Positions 36,722 to 48,905 of a stretch of DNA of 64,000 nt are shown here, piece after piece. Both the position numbers and the translations under genes were made by a program. The number at the start of each line of letters is the position of its first letter. Positions within the stretch are counted from its first letter, which is position 1. Source of the stretch: CAXSBR01 sp964236495 (GTDB lineage: Bacteria > Actinomycetota > Actinomycetes > Mycobacteriales > Jatrophihabitantaceae); assembly GCA_964236495.1 (NCBI GenBank), contig CAXSBR010000006.1, positions 98,886-162,885 on the forward strand, given 5' to 3'. The notes below the pieces were generated by a model. That model worked only from the letters and a program-made list of their open reading frames with translations. It was not told where the DNA came from and did not search any database.

Positions 36722-37809
36722 GCCTGCTGCGCTTCGACGACGTCACCGTGCGCTACGGCAACCGGCGACGCGGTATGACCGCCGTCGACCGGGTGAGCCT
36801 GACCGTGCCCGATGGCGAGATCGTCGGCCTGGTCGGCGAATCGGGATCGGGCAAGTCCACCTTGGCCCGGGCTGCGGTGGGTCTGACTCCGCTGACCAGC
36901 GGCCAGATACTGCTCGACGGTGAGCCGCTGTCGCGCCGGAGCAGTGGTCCCCGCCCGTTGCAGATGGTGTTCCAGGATCCGTACTCGTCGCTGGATCCGC
37001 GCATGACCATTGGCGACACGGTCGCTGAAGCAATTCCTAGGTCGCGCCAGCTGGGCGGGTCGGCACAGCGCCGGCGCGAGGTGGATCGACTGCTCGAACT
37101 TGTCGGGCTGGACCTGCACCGCGCTCGGGAGTATCCGGCGCAACTGTCGGGCGGGCAGCGTCAGCGGGTCGCTATCGCCAGAGCGCTGGCCGCCCAGCCC
37201 AAGGTGATCATCGCCGACGAGATCACCTCCGCTTTGGACGTCTCAATCCAGGGCACCGTGCTCAACCTGGTGCGCGAGCTGCAGAGCGAGCTGGGCATGT
37301 CGATGCTGTTCATCTCGCACAACCTGGCTGTCGTTCGCTACGTCGCCAGCAGTCTCGCGGTGATGTACTTGGGGCGAATCGTCGAGTACGGCTCCGTCTC
37401 GAAGGTGCTCAGCGATCCGCAGCATCCCTACACCCGCGAGCTCTTGGCGGCAGTGCCGGGCAGCGAGCCCGATCAGAACGTCGAGGCTGCGTTGGGCGTC
37501 CGCACCCTGCTCGGCACGGGCGCGACACCGGCCTCGAACGATGACGAACCGGATGCGCTGGCTCTAGCAGTGAAAGCAGTCGCCGACGCCGAGCCGGCTG
37601 ACCCGCACCATCCACCTACGGGCTGCAGCTTCCATCCACGCTGCCCGATCGGCCCGCTCGTCCTTGCCGACCGCGAGATCTGTCGCACCACCGAACCGTC
37701 GGCGGATCACCGCCACGATGCGGCCTGTCATTTCGCTGCGGCATCTCATCTCGTCGCGGCACCCGACCCGGTTGCCCGCGCCACCGCATTGGAACGGAGC
37801 CCGTCGTGA
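36718..37809 (+). CDS. Peptide ABC transporter ATP-binding protein (DppF/OppF type)
   Basis: A 363-residue ATPase. Walker A is GESGSGKS, the Q-loop FQDPYSSLDPRM is typical of DppF, the signature is LSGGQRQRV, and Walker B is VIIADEITSALD. It ends with the oligopeptide-transporter C-terminal region GCSFHPRCPIGPL. It is the second ATPase of the importer. Start ATG overlaps the previous stop; its own stop overlaps the peptidase GTG. Confidence 0.93.
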   Translation: MSLLRFDDVTVRYGNRRRGMTAVDRVSLTVPDGEIVGLVGESGSGKSTLARAAVGLTPLTSGQILLDGEPLSRRSSGPRPLQMVFQDPYSSLDPRMTIGDTVAEAIPRSRQLGGSAQRRREVDRLLELVGLDLHRAREYPAQLSGGQRQRVAIARALAAQPKVIIADEITSALDVSIQGTVLNLVRELQSELGMSMLFISHNLAVVRYVASSLAVMYLGRIVEYGSVSKVLSDPQHPYTRELLAAVPGSEPDQNVEAALGVRTLLGTGATPASNDDEPDALALAVKAVADAEPADPHHPPTGCSFHPRCPIGPLVLADREICRTTEPSADHRHDAACHFAAASHLVAAPDPVARATALERSPS

Positions 37810-40800
37810 CCAGAAGGATGCACATCGAGGATCTAGCCGAAGTGGCGCTGCCCGAGCAACCCGATCTGTCGCCCGACGGCGCACAGATCGCCTACGTGCT
37901 GCGCACCAACGACGTGGCTGCCGATCGCACCGTGCGCAACCTGTGGCAGGTTTCGGTTGCCGACGGCGCGGCTCGCCAGCTCACCCGCGGTGGCGCCGAC
38001 TCGTCGCCGCAGTGGTCTCCCGACGGTACCCAGCTGGCCTTCGTGCGCGCCCAGGACGGCCCGGGACAGCTGTGGCGATTGCCGATGAGCGGCGGCGAAC
38101 CGGAGCAGCTCACCACCTTGCCGTCGGGCGCCGCCGCGCCGGTGTGGAGCCCGGACGGCACGCAAATCGCGTTCAGCGCACCGGTGGATCTGGTCGCCGG
38201 GCCGGCCGACGACGACACCACCCGCGAGCGACGAGCGCAGGCACCGATCGTCACCGACAGGCTCGACTTTCAGGCTGACGGCGCCGGTCTGCTGGGCACG
38301 CTCTGCAGCCATCTGCATGTGCTGGACGTCGACACCTTGCAGTGCCGCCAGGTCACCGAGGGCAACTGGCATGCCGGCGCTCCGGCCTGGTCGCCCGACG
38401 GCACCCGGCTGGCCTTCGCCGCGGCGATGGACCCGCAGGCCGATCTCAGCTTCCGGGCGCCGGTGTACGTCCTCGACGTCACGAACCCCAAGGCGACGCC
38501 GGTTCTGGCCGGCCTGGCCGACGGCGCGGCGGTTGCGGTGACGTGGATGCCTGACCGCGCAGAGACGGCCGATGGAGCGGACACAACCGACCGTGCCGAG
38601 TTGCTCGTGGTGGGCTACCCCGGCGCACCCGTGGGTCACGCCGGACTGCTGCGGGTAACTTTCGACCGCGGCGCCGGCACCGATCTGGCCGCTGATCTCG
38701 GCCCTGACATGGCCGCGGACCTGGCCGCTGATCTGGATCGCAACGTGATGCCCGGCGGTGCCGGTTATCCGGGTGGGCTGCCGGTTCTCACCGCCGACGG
38801 TCGCACGGCGTTGTTCTGCATTCGCGACCGTGGCTGCACTCATCTGTACGCAGTCGACCTCGACGGCGGGGAACCGCGCCTGCTGCTGGGCGGGGAGGGC
38901 CGCAGCGTGTCGGGCCTAGTCGTCCAGGGCAGCACGGCGGTGACGGTGCTAAGCACTCCGACATCGTTCGGCGAGATCATCACACTCGACCTGGACTCAG
39001 GTACCGAGACGGTGCGCACCGAGCACGGAGCCAAGCTGGCCGACGTCGAGCTGTACCCCCGCGTCGCGCGTGAGTTCACAATCTCCGACGGCAGTGTGGT
39101 GCCGGGATGGCTGATCGGCGGCACAAAAGCCGACACCGACGCAGCAGCGCCTCGGCCGTTGCTGCTCGACATCCACGGCGGCCCGCACAACGCCTGGAAC
39201 GGCGCTGCCGATGACGTCCATCTGTACCACCAGGAACTTGCCGCCCGCGGCTGGACGGTGCTGCTGCTCAACGCCCGCGGCAGCGACGGCTACGGCGCCG
39301 ACTTCTACAACGGCGTGCAGGACGGCTGGGGTACCGCCGACGCCAAGGACTTCGTCGAACCGCTGGACGAGCTGGTCGCCGAGGGCAGTGCCGACCCGGC
39401 GCGCCTCGCGGTCACCGGATACAGCTACGGCGGCTTTATGACCTGTTACTTGACCAGCCGGGACGGCCGGTTCGCCGCCGCCGCGGGCGGCGGGGTGTGC
39501 AGCGACTTGGTCAGCCTGGCCGGCACGTCGGACCTCGGGCACTTCATGGGCGCCCACGAGCTGGGCGGACCGTCCTGGGCGAACCGTTCGGCCTACGCGT
39601 CGATGTCGCCGCTGACCCAGGTGGACCAAGTCAAGACGCCCACGCTGATCCTGCAGGGAGCCGAGGACCTGCGGTGCCCGGTGGGGCAGGCCGAGCAGTG
39701 GCTCACCGCGTTGCGCGAGCAGGGCGTGCCGGCGCGGCTGGTGCTCTATCCCGGCGCCTCGCACCTGTTCCTGCTCGACGGCCGTCCGTCGCATCGGCTC
39801 GACTACAACCGGCGCGTGCTGGAGTGGGTCGAGCAGTACGCGGGCGCTGCCGAGCGCGCGCATCGGCCTCCAATCGACGCGGAGCACTGGCAGCGCCGGC
39901 TGGGCGTGCTGGCCGCCCGGCACCGGGTGCCGGGTGCGGCGTTGGGCATTCTGCGGATGCAAACCGAGGGCACCGACGAGCTGGTCGAGGCCGGCCACGG
40001 TGTGCTGAACAAGGACACCGGCGTCGAGGCGACGACCGAGTCGCTGTTCCAAATCGGCTCCATCACCAAGGTGTGGACGGCCACGGTGGTGATGCAGCTC
40101 GTCGACGAGGGGCTGCTCGACCTGGACGCGCCGATCGCGGAAGTGTTGCCCGAGCTGCGCCTGGCCGACCCGGACGTCACCAAACAGGTGACGATGCGCC
40201 ACCTGCTCACCCACACCAGCGGCATCGACGGTGACGTCTTCACCGACACCGGCCGCGGCGACGACTGCCTGGACAAGTACGTCGCCCTGCTCGAGGAGGT
40301 GGCCCAGAACCATCCGCTGGGCGCCACCTGGTCCTACTGCAACTCCGGTTTCTCGCTGATGGGCCGGGTGATCGAGAAGCTGACCGGGATCACCTGGGAT
40401 CAGGCGTTGCGCGAGCGAATCATCGTTGCGCTCGGCCTGAGCCATACCGCAACGCTGCCCGAGGAGGTGCTTCTCTACGGCTCTGCCATCGGCCACGTTG
40501 CCGAAGGCACCGACGAGCCGGCGCGGGCACCGGTGTGGGGCCTGCCCCGCTCGGTCGGGCCCGCCGGCCTGATCAGCTCCACCGCCGCCGACGTGCTGGC
40601 GTTCGCGCGGCTGCACCTCAACGGTGGGCGCACGCCCGACGGCACGCAGGTGCTCAGCACTTCGAGCACGCACGCCATGGCCGAGAAGCATGCCGACCTG
40701 CCGGACAAGTACTCCCTCGGCGACTCCTGGGGGCTGGGCTGGATCCGGTACGGCTGGAACGGCCACCGCCTGATCGGCCACGACGGCAACACCATCGGCC

Positions 40801-41261
40801 AGGCCGCGTTCCTGCGGCTGCTGCCCGAGCAGGGGCTCGCCGTGACGCTTCTGACCAACGGCGGCAACGCCCGCGACCTGTACCAAGATCTCTACCGCGA
40901 GATCTTCGCCGAGCTCGCCGAGGTGACCATGCCGACGCCGTTGGCACCGCCGGCCCAGGTCTTGTCCGTGGACATCGGCCGGCACGTGGGCAGCTACGAA
41001 CGAGCCAGCGCGCGCATCGACGTCTTCGAGCGCGACGACGTGCCGGCGCTGCGGGTGACGATCACCGGACCGCTGGCCGAACTGCTTCCCGATCCGATCG
41101 AGGAGTTCGACCTGGTTCCCGTCGACTCCAGCGGCGACCTGTTTGTTCTGCGCGGGCCGGATTCGCAGACGTGGACGCCGGTGACGTTCTACGCTCTGCC
41201 CAGCGGCGAACCGTATCTGCACTTCGGTGCCCGCGCGGCACCGAAAGTGAGTGCGAGATGA
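37806..41261 (+). CDS. Fusion of an S9 prolyl-oligopeptidase-family peptidase and a beta-lactamase-fold serine hydrolase
   Basis: An 1151-residue protein without a signal peptide. Residues 1-400 form a WD40-like propeller with PD40 blades (SPQWSPDGTQLAFV, APVWSPDGTQIAFS, APAWSPDGTRLAFA). Residues 430-680 are the S9 hydrolase with nucleophile S540 (GYSYGGF), D621 and H653. Residues 690-1045 are a class C beta-lactamase/S12-like domain with S752-I-T-K755, Y844-C-N846 and H992-D-G994. About 100 residues of beta-rich tail follow. The first part would act like an acylaminoacyl or dipeptidyl peptidase. The second resembles D-aminopeptidases or DD-peptidases. It follows the peptide importer in the same operon, so it probably hydrolyses imported peptides in the cytosol. 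Confidence 0.92.
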   Translation: MTRRMHIEDLAEVALPEQPDLSPDGAQIAYVLRTNDVAADRTVRNLWQVSVADGAARQLTRGGADSSPQWSPDGTQLAFVRAQDGPGQLWRLPMSGGEPEQLTTLPSGAAAPVWSPDGTQIAFSAPVDLVAGPADDDTTRERRAQAPIVTDRLDFQADGAGLLGTLCSHLHVLDVDTLQCRQVTEGNWHAGAPAWSPDGTRLAFAAAMDPQADLSFRAPVYVLDVTNPKATPVLAGLADGAAVAVTWMPDRAETADGADTTDRAELLVVGYPGAPVGHAGLLRVTFDRGAGTDLAADLGPDMAADLAADLDRNVMPGGAGYPGGLPVLTADGRTALFCIRDRGCTHLYAVDLDGGEPRLLLGGEGRSVSGLVVQGSTAVTVLSTPTSFGEIITLDLDSGTETVRTEHGAKLADVELYPRVAREFTISDGSVVPGWLIGGTKADTDAAAPRPLLLDIHGGPHNAWNGAADDVHLYHQELAARGWTVLLLNARGSDGYGADFYNGVQDGWGTADAKDFVEPLDELVAEGSADPARLAVTGYSYGGFMTCYLTSRDGRFAAAAGGGVCSDLVSLAGTSDLGHFMGAHELGGPSWANRSAYASMSPLTQVDQVKTPTLILQGAEDLRCPVGQAEQWLTALREQGVPARLVLYPGASHLFLLDGRPSHRLDYNRRVLEWVEQYAGAAERAHRPPIDAEHWQRRLGVLAARHRVPGAALGILRMQTEGTDELVEAGHGVLNKDTGVEATTESLFQIGSITKVWTATVVMQLVDEGLLDLDAPIAEVLPELRLADPDVTKQVTMRHLLTHTSGIDGDVFTDTGRGDDCLDKYVALLEEVAQNHPLGATWSYCNSGFSLMGRVIEKLTGITWDQALRERIIVALGLSHTATLPEEVLLYGSAIGHVAEGTDEPARAPVWGLPRSVGPAGLISSTAADVLAFARLHLNGGRTPDGTQVLSTSSTHAMAEKHADLPDKYSLGDSWGLGWIRYGWNGHRLIGHDGNTIGQAAFLRLLPEQGLAVTLLTNGGNARDLYQDLYREIFAELAEVTMPTPLAPPAQVLSVDIGRHVGSYERASARIDVFERDDVPALRVTITGPLAELLPDPIEEFDLVPVDSSGDLFVLRGPDSQTWTPVTFYALPSGEPYLHFGARAAPKVSAR

Positions 41262-42442
41262 CGACAATCGCGCTGGTGGACCGGTTCGCGGCAGCGCTGC
41301 CCCAGCTGCTCGACGACATCGAGGCCCTGGTGACCTGCGAGTCGCCGTCGTCGGATCTGGACGCCGTGGCAGCCAGCGCGGAGCTGGTCGCGCGCATCGG
41401 GGCGCAGCGCCTGGGCGTCGAGCCGGAACGGATCGTGATCGACGGGCGGACGCATCTTCGGTGGCGATTCGGCGCCGCTCCGACGGGGGTTGAGAAGGCT
41501 CCGGCGCAAGCGCGGCAGCAAGAGGCGGCGCGGGTGCTCGTGCTCGGCCATCACGACACGGTGTGGCCGATCGGATCGCTCGCCACGCATCCGTTCGCGG
41601 ACATCGACGGCGTACTGACCGGCCCCGGCTGCTTCGACATGAAAGCCGGCGTGGTGATGGCCGTGCACGCGATCACCGCGCTGGCCGACCGGACCGACAT
41701 CACGCTGCTGATCACCGGCGACGAGGAACTCGGCTCGCCGACGTCGCGCAAGCTCATCGAGGCCGAAGCGTCCGGATGTGCCGCTGCACTGGTGCTGGAG
41801 GCCTCCGCCGACGGCGGCGCGCTGAAGACCGAACGCAAGGGCGTGTCGCTGTACGACGTCGCCGTGCACGGCCGTGCCGCGCATGCCGGGCTGGAGCCCG
41901 AGCGCGGAGTCAACGCGACGATCGAGCTGGCGCACCAGGTCCTGGCCGTCAGCGCGCTGGGGGATTCGGCGCTCGGCACCTCGGTCACGCCGACACTGCT
42001 CGCAGCCGGCACGACCACCAACACGGTGCCAGCCGGCGGGCATTTCGCCGTTGACGTACGGGTGCGCACGGCCGCCGAACAGGCCCGGGTGGACGCCGCC
42101 ATGCACGCGCTGCGACCGGTGCTCGACGGCGCGCGGGTGGAGGTCGGCGGCGGTGCGAATCGGCCGCCGCTGGACGCCGACGCATCAGCGGCCCTGTTCA
42201 CCCGGGCGGCCCAGCTGGCGAAAGCGCTGGGCCTGCCGCCGCTGCACTCGGCGGCGGTAGGAGGTGCATCGGACGGCAACTTCACCGCCGGAATCGGAAC
42301 CCCGACATTGGATGGTCTGGGCGCGGTCGGCGGTGGTGCGCACGCCGACGACGAGCATGTTCTGGTAGCCGAACTTGCCGGCCGGACGGCGTTACTGGCT
42401 GCGCTGCTGGGCGATCTGCTCGACAGCACGATGCGCTCGTGA
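41258..42442 (+). CDS. M20-family zinc hydrolase (CPG2/desuccinylase type)
   Basis: A 394-residue metallohydrolase. Zinc ligands and catalytic residues appear in VLVLGHHDTVW (H98, D100), GCFDMKAGV (D127) and ITGDEELGS (E156, E157), with a dimerisation-domain HGRAAHAGLEPERGVNA. It fits the M20 family of glutamate carboxypeptidase, succinyl-diaminopimelate desuccinylase and N-acyl amino acid deacylases. Given the racemase next door, N-succinyl- or N-acyl-L-amino acid hydrolysis is a good candidate. ATG overlaps the upstream stop and its stop overlaps the next GTG. Confidence 0.9.
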   Translation: MTTIALVDRFAAALPQLLDDIEALVTCESPSSDLDAVAASAELVARIGAQRLGVEPERIVIDGRTHLRWRFGAAPTGVEKAPAQARQQEAARVLVLGHHDTVWPIGSLATHPFADIDGVLTGPGCFDMKAGVVMAVHAITALADRTDITLLITGDEELGSPTSRKLIEAEASGCAAALVLEASADGGALKTERKGVSLYDVAVHGRAAHAGLEPERGVNATIELAHQVLAVSALGDSALGTSVTPTLLAAGTTTNTVPAGGHFAVDVRVRTAAEQARVDAAMHALRPVLDGARVEVGGGANRPPLDADASAALFTRAAQLAKALGLPPLHSAAVGGASDGNFTAGIGTPTLDGLGAVGGGAHADDEHVLVAELAGRTALLAALLGDLLDSTMRS

Positions 42443-43464
42443 CGCCGCCGGCACCGCCCACGGCACCGGAGTCGGCACCGGATCCTGCAACCGATCTGCA
42501 CCAGGAGCCGACCGGTCCGCTGTATCCCGCGCTCGACGCTATCCAGGCTGCTGACGCAGCGGCACACGCCGCCGACGTCCATGTGCGGGAGCTGAGCACC
42601 CTGGCCGACCTCGACACGGCATACCGCCTCTTCGATACGATCTGGCGCCCCGACCCGAACAACCCGCCAATCACCAGCGAACTGCTGCGGGCTCTGACCA
42701 AGGCCGGCAGCTACGTCAGCGGCGCTTTCGACGACGAGAAACTGCTGGGTGCGTGCGTCGGCTTCTTTAGCGCACCTGCTGCAGCGGCGGTGCACAGCCA
42801 CATCGCCGGTGTCTCCAGCGCCGCGCAAGGCCGCAGCGTCGGCTTCGCACTCAAGGTTCATCAGCGCGCGTGGGCGATTCAGCGCGGCGTGTCGACGGTG
42901 TCGTGGACCTTCGATCCGCTGGTACGCCGCAACGCCTACTTCAACCTCGTCAAGCTCGCCGCGAAGCCGCAGGAGTACCTGACGAACTTCTACGGCAGCA
43001 TGCACGACGCGATCAACGGCGGCGACGACAGCGACCGCCTGCTGGTGCGCTGGGAGTTGAACAGCCCGGCCGTCGCCGACGCCTGTCGCGGCATCCCATA
43101 CCGCGTCGACGCAGGCCTAGACGGCCTAGCTGTCGGTGCAGACGGCGCGAACGGCGCAGGCGGCGCAGCCGCTGCAGCGGTGGCGCTCAGTGCGTCGGAC
43201 CTCGGCGCGCCGGTGCTCGGCACAGCGGACGCCCCGACCGTGCTCGTCGCGGTACCCGCCGACGTCGAGGCGCTGCGCCTCAGCGATCCTGGTTCGGCGA
43301 AGGACTGGCGGTTGGCGGTGCGCGAGGCGCTCACCTCCCTGCTCGCCGAGGGCTGCACACTTACCGGGTTCGACCGGGCCGGTCGGTACGTCCTGCAGCG
43401 CCCCGAGCAAGACGAACCTGCCCCCAGCGAGCAGCAAACCCCGACCGAAAAGGACACCCCGTGA
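42439..43464 (+). CDS. GNAT-superfamily acyltransferase
   Basis: A 341-residue protein. The GNAT core is visible as VRELSTLADLDTAYRLFDTIW, GAFDDEKLLGACVGFFSA, SHIAGVSSAAQGRSVGFALKVHQRAWAIQRGV, then SWTFDPLVRRNAYFNLVKLAA. This last matches the COG3375 group of predicted acyltransferases that occur beside N-succinylamino acid racemases. It is placed here between the M20 hydrolase and the racemase, overlapping both. The likely reaction is N-succinylation of a D-amino acid from succinyl-CoA; this is inference from context. The C-terminal region (about 220-341) contains an Ala/Gly-rich insertion and is less typical. Confidence 0.85.
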   Translation: MTPPAPPTAPESAPDPATDLHQEPTGPLYPALDAIQAADAAAHAADVHVRELSTLADLDTAYRLFDTIWRPDPNNPPITSELLRALTKAGSYVSGAFDDEKLLGACVGFFSAPAAAAVHSHIAGVSSAAQGRSVGFALKVHQRAWAIQRGVSTVSWTFDPLVRRNAYFNLVKLAAKPQEYLTNFYGSMHDAINGGDDSDRLLVRWELNSPAVADACRGIPYRVDAGLDGLAVGADGANGAGGAAAAAVALSASDLGAPVLGTADAPTVLVAVPADVEALRLSDPGSAKDWRLAVREALTSLLAEGCTLTGFDRAGRYVLQRPEQDEPAPSEQQTPTEKDTP

Positions 43465-44567
43465 AGTTGACCGGCGTCGAACTGCGCCACATCGACATGC
43501 CCCTCGTCGCGCCGTTTCGGACGTCGTTCGACACCACGACCACCCGCGAGGCACTGCTGCTGCGCGTGGTGACCAGTGACGCCGAAGGCTGGGGTGAGTG
43601 TGTTGCCATGTCCGATCCGCTGTACTCCTCGGAGTACGCCGACGCGGCGGCAGACGTGGTCCGCCGATACCTCATTCCGACCCTCGCCGCGCTCCATCGG
43701 TTGGACGCCGCCGCCGTCGCGCCGGCGCTGGCGAAGTTCCGCGGCCATCGGATGGCCAAGGCTGCGGTCGAGATGGCCGTGCTGGACGCCGAACTGCGGA
43801 CAGAGGGACGGTCGTTCGCCCGGGAGCTCGGCGCGGTGCACGACCGGGTTCCGTGCGGGGTGTCGGTGGGCATCATGGACTCGATAGGGGCGCTGCTGGA
43901 CGCCGTCGCCGGCTATCTCGACGAGGGCTACCTCCGGATCAAGCTGAAGATCGAGCCGGGCTGGGACGTCGCGCCGGTGGCCGCCGTTCGCGAGCGGTTC
44001 GGCGACGACGTCCTGCTGCAGGTGGACGCCAACACGGCGTACACAGTGGCCGACATCCGCCACCTTGCCAAGCTCGATGCCTTCGACCTGCTGCTGATCG
44101 AGCAGCCCCTGGACGAGGAGGACATCCTCGGCCACGCCGAACTCGCGCGGCACATTCGCACGCCGGTCTGCCTCGACGAGTCCATCACCTCGGCGCGGGC
44201 GGCGGCGGACGCGATCCGACTCGGCGCCTGCTCGATCGTCAACATCAAGCCCGGGCGCGTCGGTGGCTACCTGGAGGCCCGCCGCATCCACGACGTCTGC
44301 CAGGCGCACGGCGTGCCGGTGTGGTGCGGCGGAATGTTGGAGACCGGTCTGGGCCGGGCGGCCAACGTGGCGCTGGCCGCGCTGCCGGGCTTCACGCTGC
44401 CCGGCGACACGTCGGGCTCGGACCGTTACTACCGCACCGACATCACCGCCCCGTTCGTCGTCACCGACGGTCACCTCACCGTGCCCACCGGGCCGGGTAT
44501 CGGCGTCGAGCCGCTGCCGGCGGAACTGGACGCGGTGACGACGCGCACCGAGTGGCTGGCGCTGTAG
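43461..44567 (+). CDS. Enolase-superfamily N-acylamino acid racemase / o-succinylbenzoate synthase
   Basis: A 368-residue muconate-lactonizing-subgroup enzyme. Catalytic Lys residues are K161 and K163 in RIKLKIEPG and K263 in NIKPGRVGG. Metal ligands are D189 (QVDANTA), E214 (IEQPLDE) and D239 (LDESI). These define the OSBS/NSAR family, whose members often catalyse both reactions. No men gene is adjacent. The GNAT and M20 partners instead fit the N-succinylamino acid racemase pathway. The start is GTG, overlapping the GNAT stop. Confidence 0.9.
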   Translation: MKLTGVELRHIDMPLVAPFRTSFDTTTTREALLLRVVTSDAEGWGECVAMSDPLYSSEYADAAADVVRRYLIPTLAALHRLDAAAVAPALAKFRGHRMAKAAVEMAVLDAELRTEGRSFARELGAVHDRVPCGVSVGIMDSIGALLDAVAGYLDEGYLRIKLKIEPGWDVAPVAAVRERFGDDVLLQVDANTAYTVADIRHLAKLDAFDLLLIEQPLDEEDILGHAELARHIRTPVCLDESITSARAAADAIRLGACSIVNIKPGRVGGYLEARRIHDVCQAHGVPVWCGGMLETGLGRAANVALAALPGFTLPGDTSGSDRYYRTDITAPFVVTDGHLTVPTGPGIGVEPLPAELDAVTTRTEWLAL

Positions 44568-44735
44568 AGCCGCGACTGTCAGCTCCCCGTCCACCGCGAC
44601 GAACGACGTCCCGCGCCGGTATCGGGCCGGTTCTCAGCGACCTTGGCGCGATGCTGCTCAACCTGGCCCACGGCGAACTGGGCATCCATCCCGACACGGG
44701 CGTTCACGTCTTGGAAAAACTCCCGCAATCGGCTA

Positions 44736-44765
44736 TTGACACCGTCCACAGGCGGTTCTTAGGGT
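44736..44765 (+). promoter_or_regulatory. Promoter of the GH3 gene
   Basis: TTGACA at 44736-44741, an 18-nt spacer, then TAGGGT at 44760-44765, which fits the relaxed actinobacterial -10 (TAnnnT). It lies 45 nt before the GH3 start, giving a short leader. Confidence 0.6.
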
Positions 44766-44809
44766 GCTGTTGATCACCCTCCGAACGGCTCTGGAAAAGG
44801 TCACCTATT

Positions 44810-48049
<3,240 letters not shown>

Positions 48050-48072
48050 GCGCTGCTGAGCCGGAGCCAACT

Positions 48073-48123
48073 CAACGAATGCAGCGTTAGCCACCGCATA
48101 GGTGGCTAGCGCTGCACTCGTTG
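48073..48123. repeat. Hairpin repeat element, copy 2 (best conserved)
   Basis: The 23-nt arms (48073-48095 and 48101-48123) pair at 21 positions plus one wobble, with the loop gcata. It lies between the convergent GH3 and tetR-like genes, and its right arm encodes the tetR-like stop and last codons. It looks able to act as a bidirectional terminator, though there is no T-tract. Confidence 0.85.
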
Positions 48124-48816
48124 GCTCAGTGGTTCCGATGAGGGCCGGGTGAGGCCGTCGAGCAAAAGGCTGAGGGCCAGGGTGGTCGCTGGAACGAAGT
48201 CGACGGCCAGCGCAGCCAGGTGCGGTTCTGCCAGAACGGTGGCGATCACTGGCGACGGGTTGGCCATCGGCCAGGTACCGGTAGTGAACGCCCAGGTGAG
48301 CCCGGCGAACTGGAATGCCTCGGCCGGGCTGAGCTGAGGCACTCGCGCGGCGACCAGTTCGGCCAGCCGAAGCAGGTTGACGTTCGCGGCCGACTTGAAG
48401 TCCCGAGCCGTCTCCAGTGGCACGTTGTGTTCGAGTACCGACGGGCAGCTGGCAAGCAGGTTGCAGAACCGCGGGTTCTGGCTCAACGTCTCAGCAATTG
48501 CCGTCGCGACAAGACGGTGCTGGGTCTGCGGTGCTCGGTGGGCGTCGAGAGCTGGTGGCGCTGGTAACGCCGCCTCGAGGTCGGACAACCACGTGTCCCA
48601 GTCCTGCACGAGTACCGCCAGGAACACCGCTTCGCGGGTCGGGAAATAGCGCACCACGTTGGATTTCGACAAGCCGACCGAACGGCTCAGTTCCCGCAGG
48701 CTCACCTCTGCGGTGAGCTGTTTGTCGAGCATCTCGCGTGCGGCGGCCAGAATCGCGTCGCGTCGTAGTTGCTGCTGCCGCGGCGAGCGCGCTCGCTGGA
48801 AGTCCCTCGGCTGCAC
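48106..48816 (-). CDS. TetR-family transcriptional regulator
   Basis: A 236-residue regulator with GTG start. The HTH is VSLRELSRSVGLSKSNVVRYFPTREAVFLAVLVQDWD, the TetR signature. The C-terminal ligand domain is longer than average and ends in residues (SEPLSQRVQR) encoded by the hairpin repeat's right arm. It diverges from the SDR gene at 48906 and likely represses both. Direct repeats GTGGACYTTTA in the gap are candidate sites. Confidence 0.92.
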   Translation of the reverse strand: MQPRDFQRARSPRQQQLRRDAILAAAREMLDKQLTAEVSLRELSRSVGLSKSNVVRYFPTREAVFLAVLVQDWDTWLSDLEAALPAPPALDAHRAPQTQHRLVATAIAETLSQNPRFCNLLASCPSVLEHNVPLETARDFKSAANVNLLRLAELVAARVPQLSPAEAFQFAGLTWAFTTGTWPMANPSPVIATVLAEPHLAALAVDFVPATTLALSLLLDGLTRPSSEPLSQRVQR

Positions 48817-48835
48817 AGACCCACTTTACGGTCCG

Positions 48836-48894
48836 GTGGACTTTTACTGGACTACACCTTAGGGTTAGGCCCTTAACAGACCAGTGGACCTTTA
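48836..48894. promoter_or_regulatory. Direct repeats in the tetR/SDR divergent gap
   Basis: GTGGACTTTTA at 48836-48846 and GTGGACCTTTA at 48884-48894 differ at one base. A related TGGAC-containing stretch lies between them. They are candidate binding sites for the divergent TetR protein. Confidence 0.5.
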
Positions 48895-48905
48895 AGGGAG
48901 AGACC

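Noticed and set aside
38997..41267. A 756-codon minus-strand frame over the peptidase fusion
   Set aside because: It shows no protein motifs and is opposite a frame with complete catalytic motifs.
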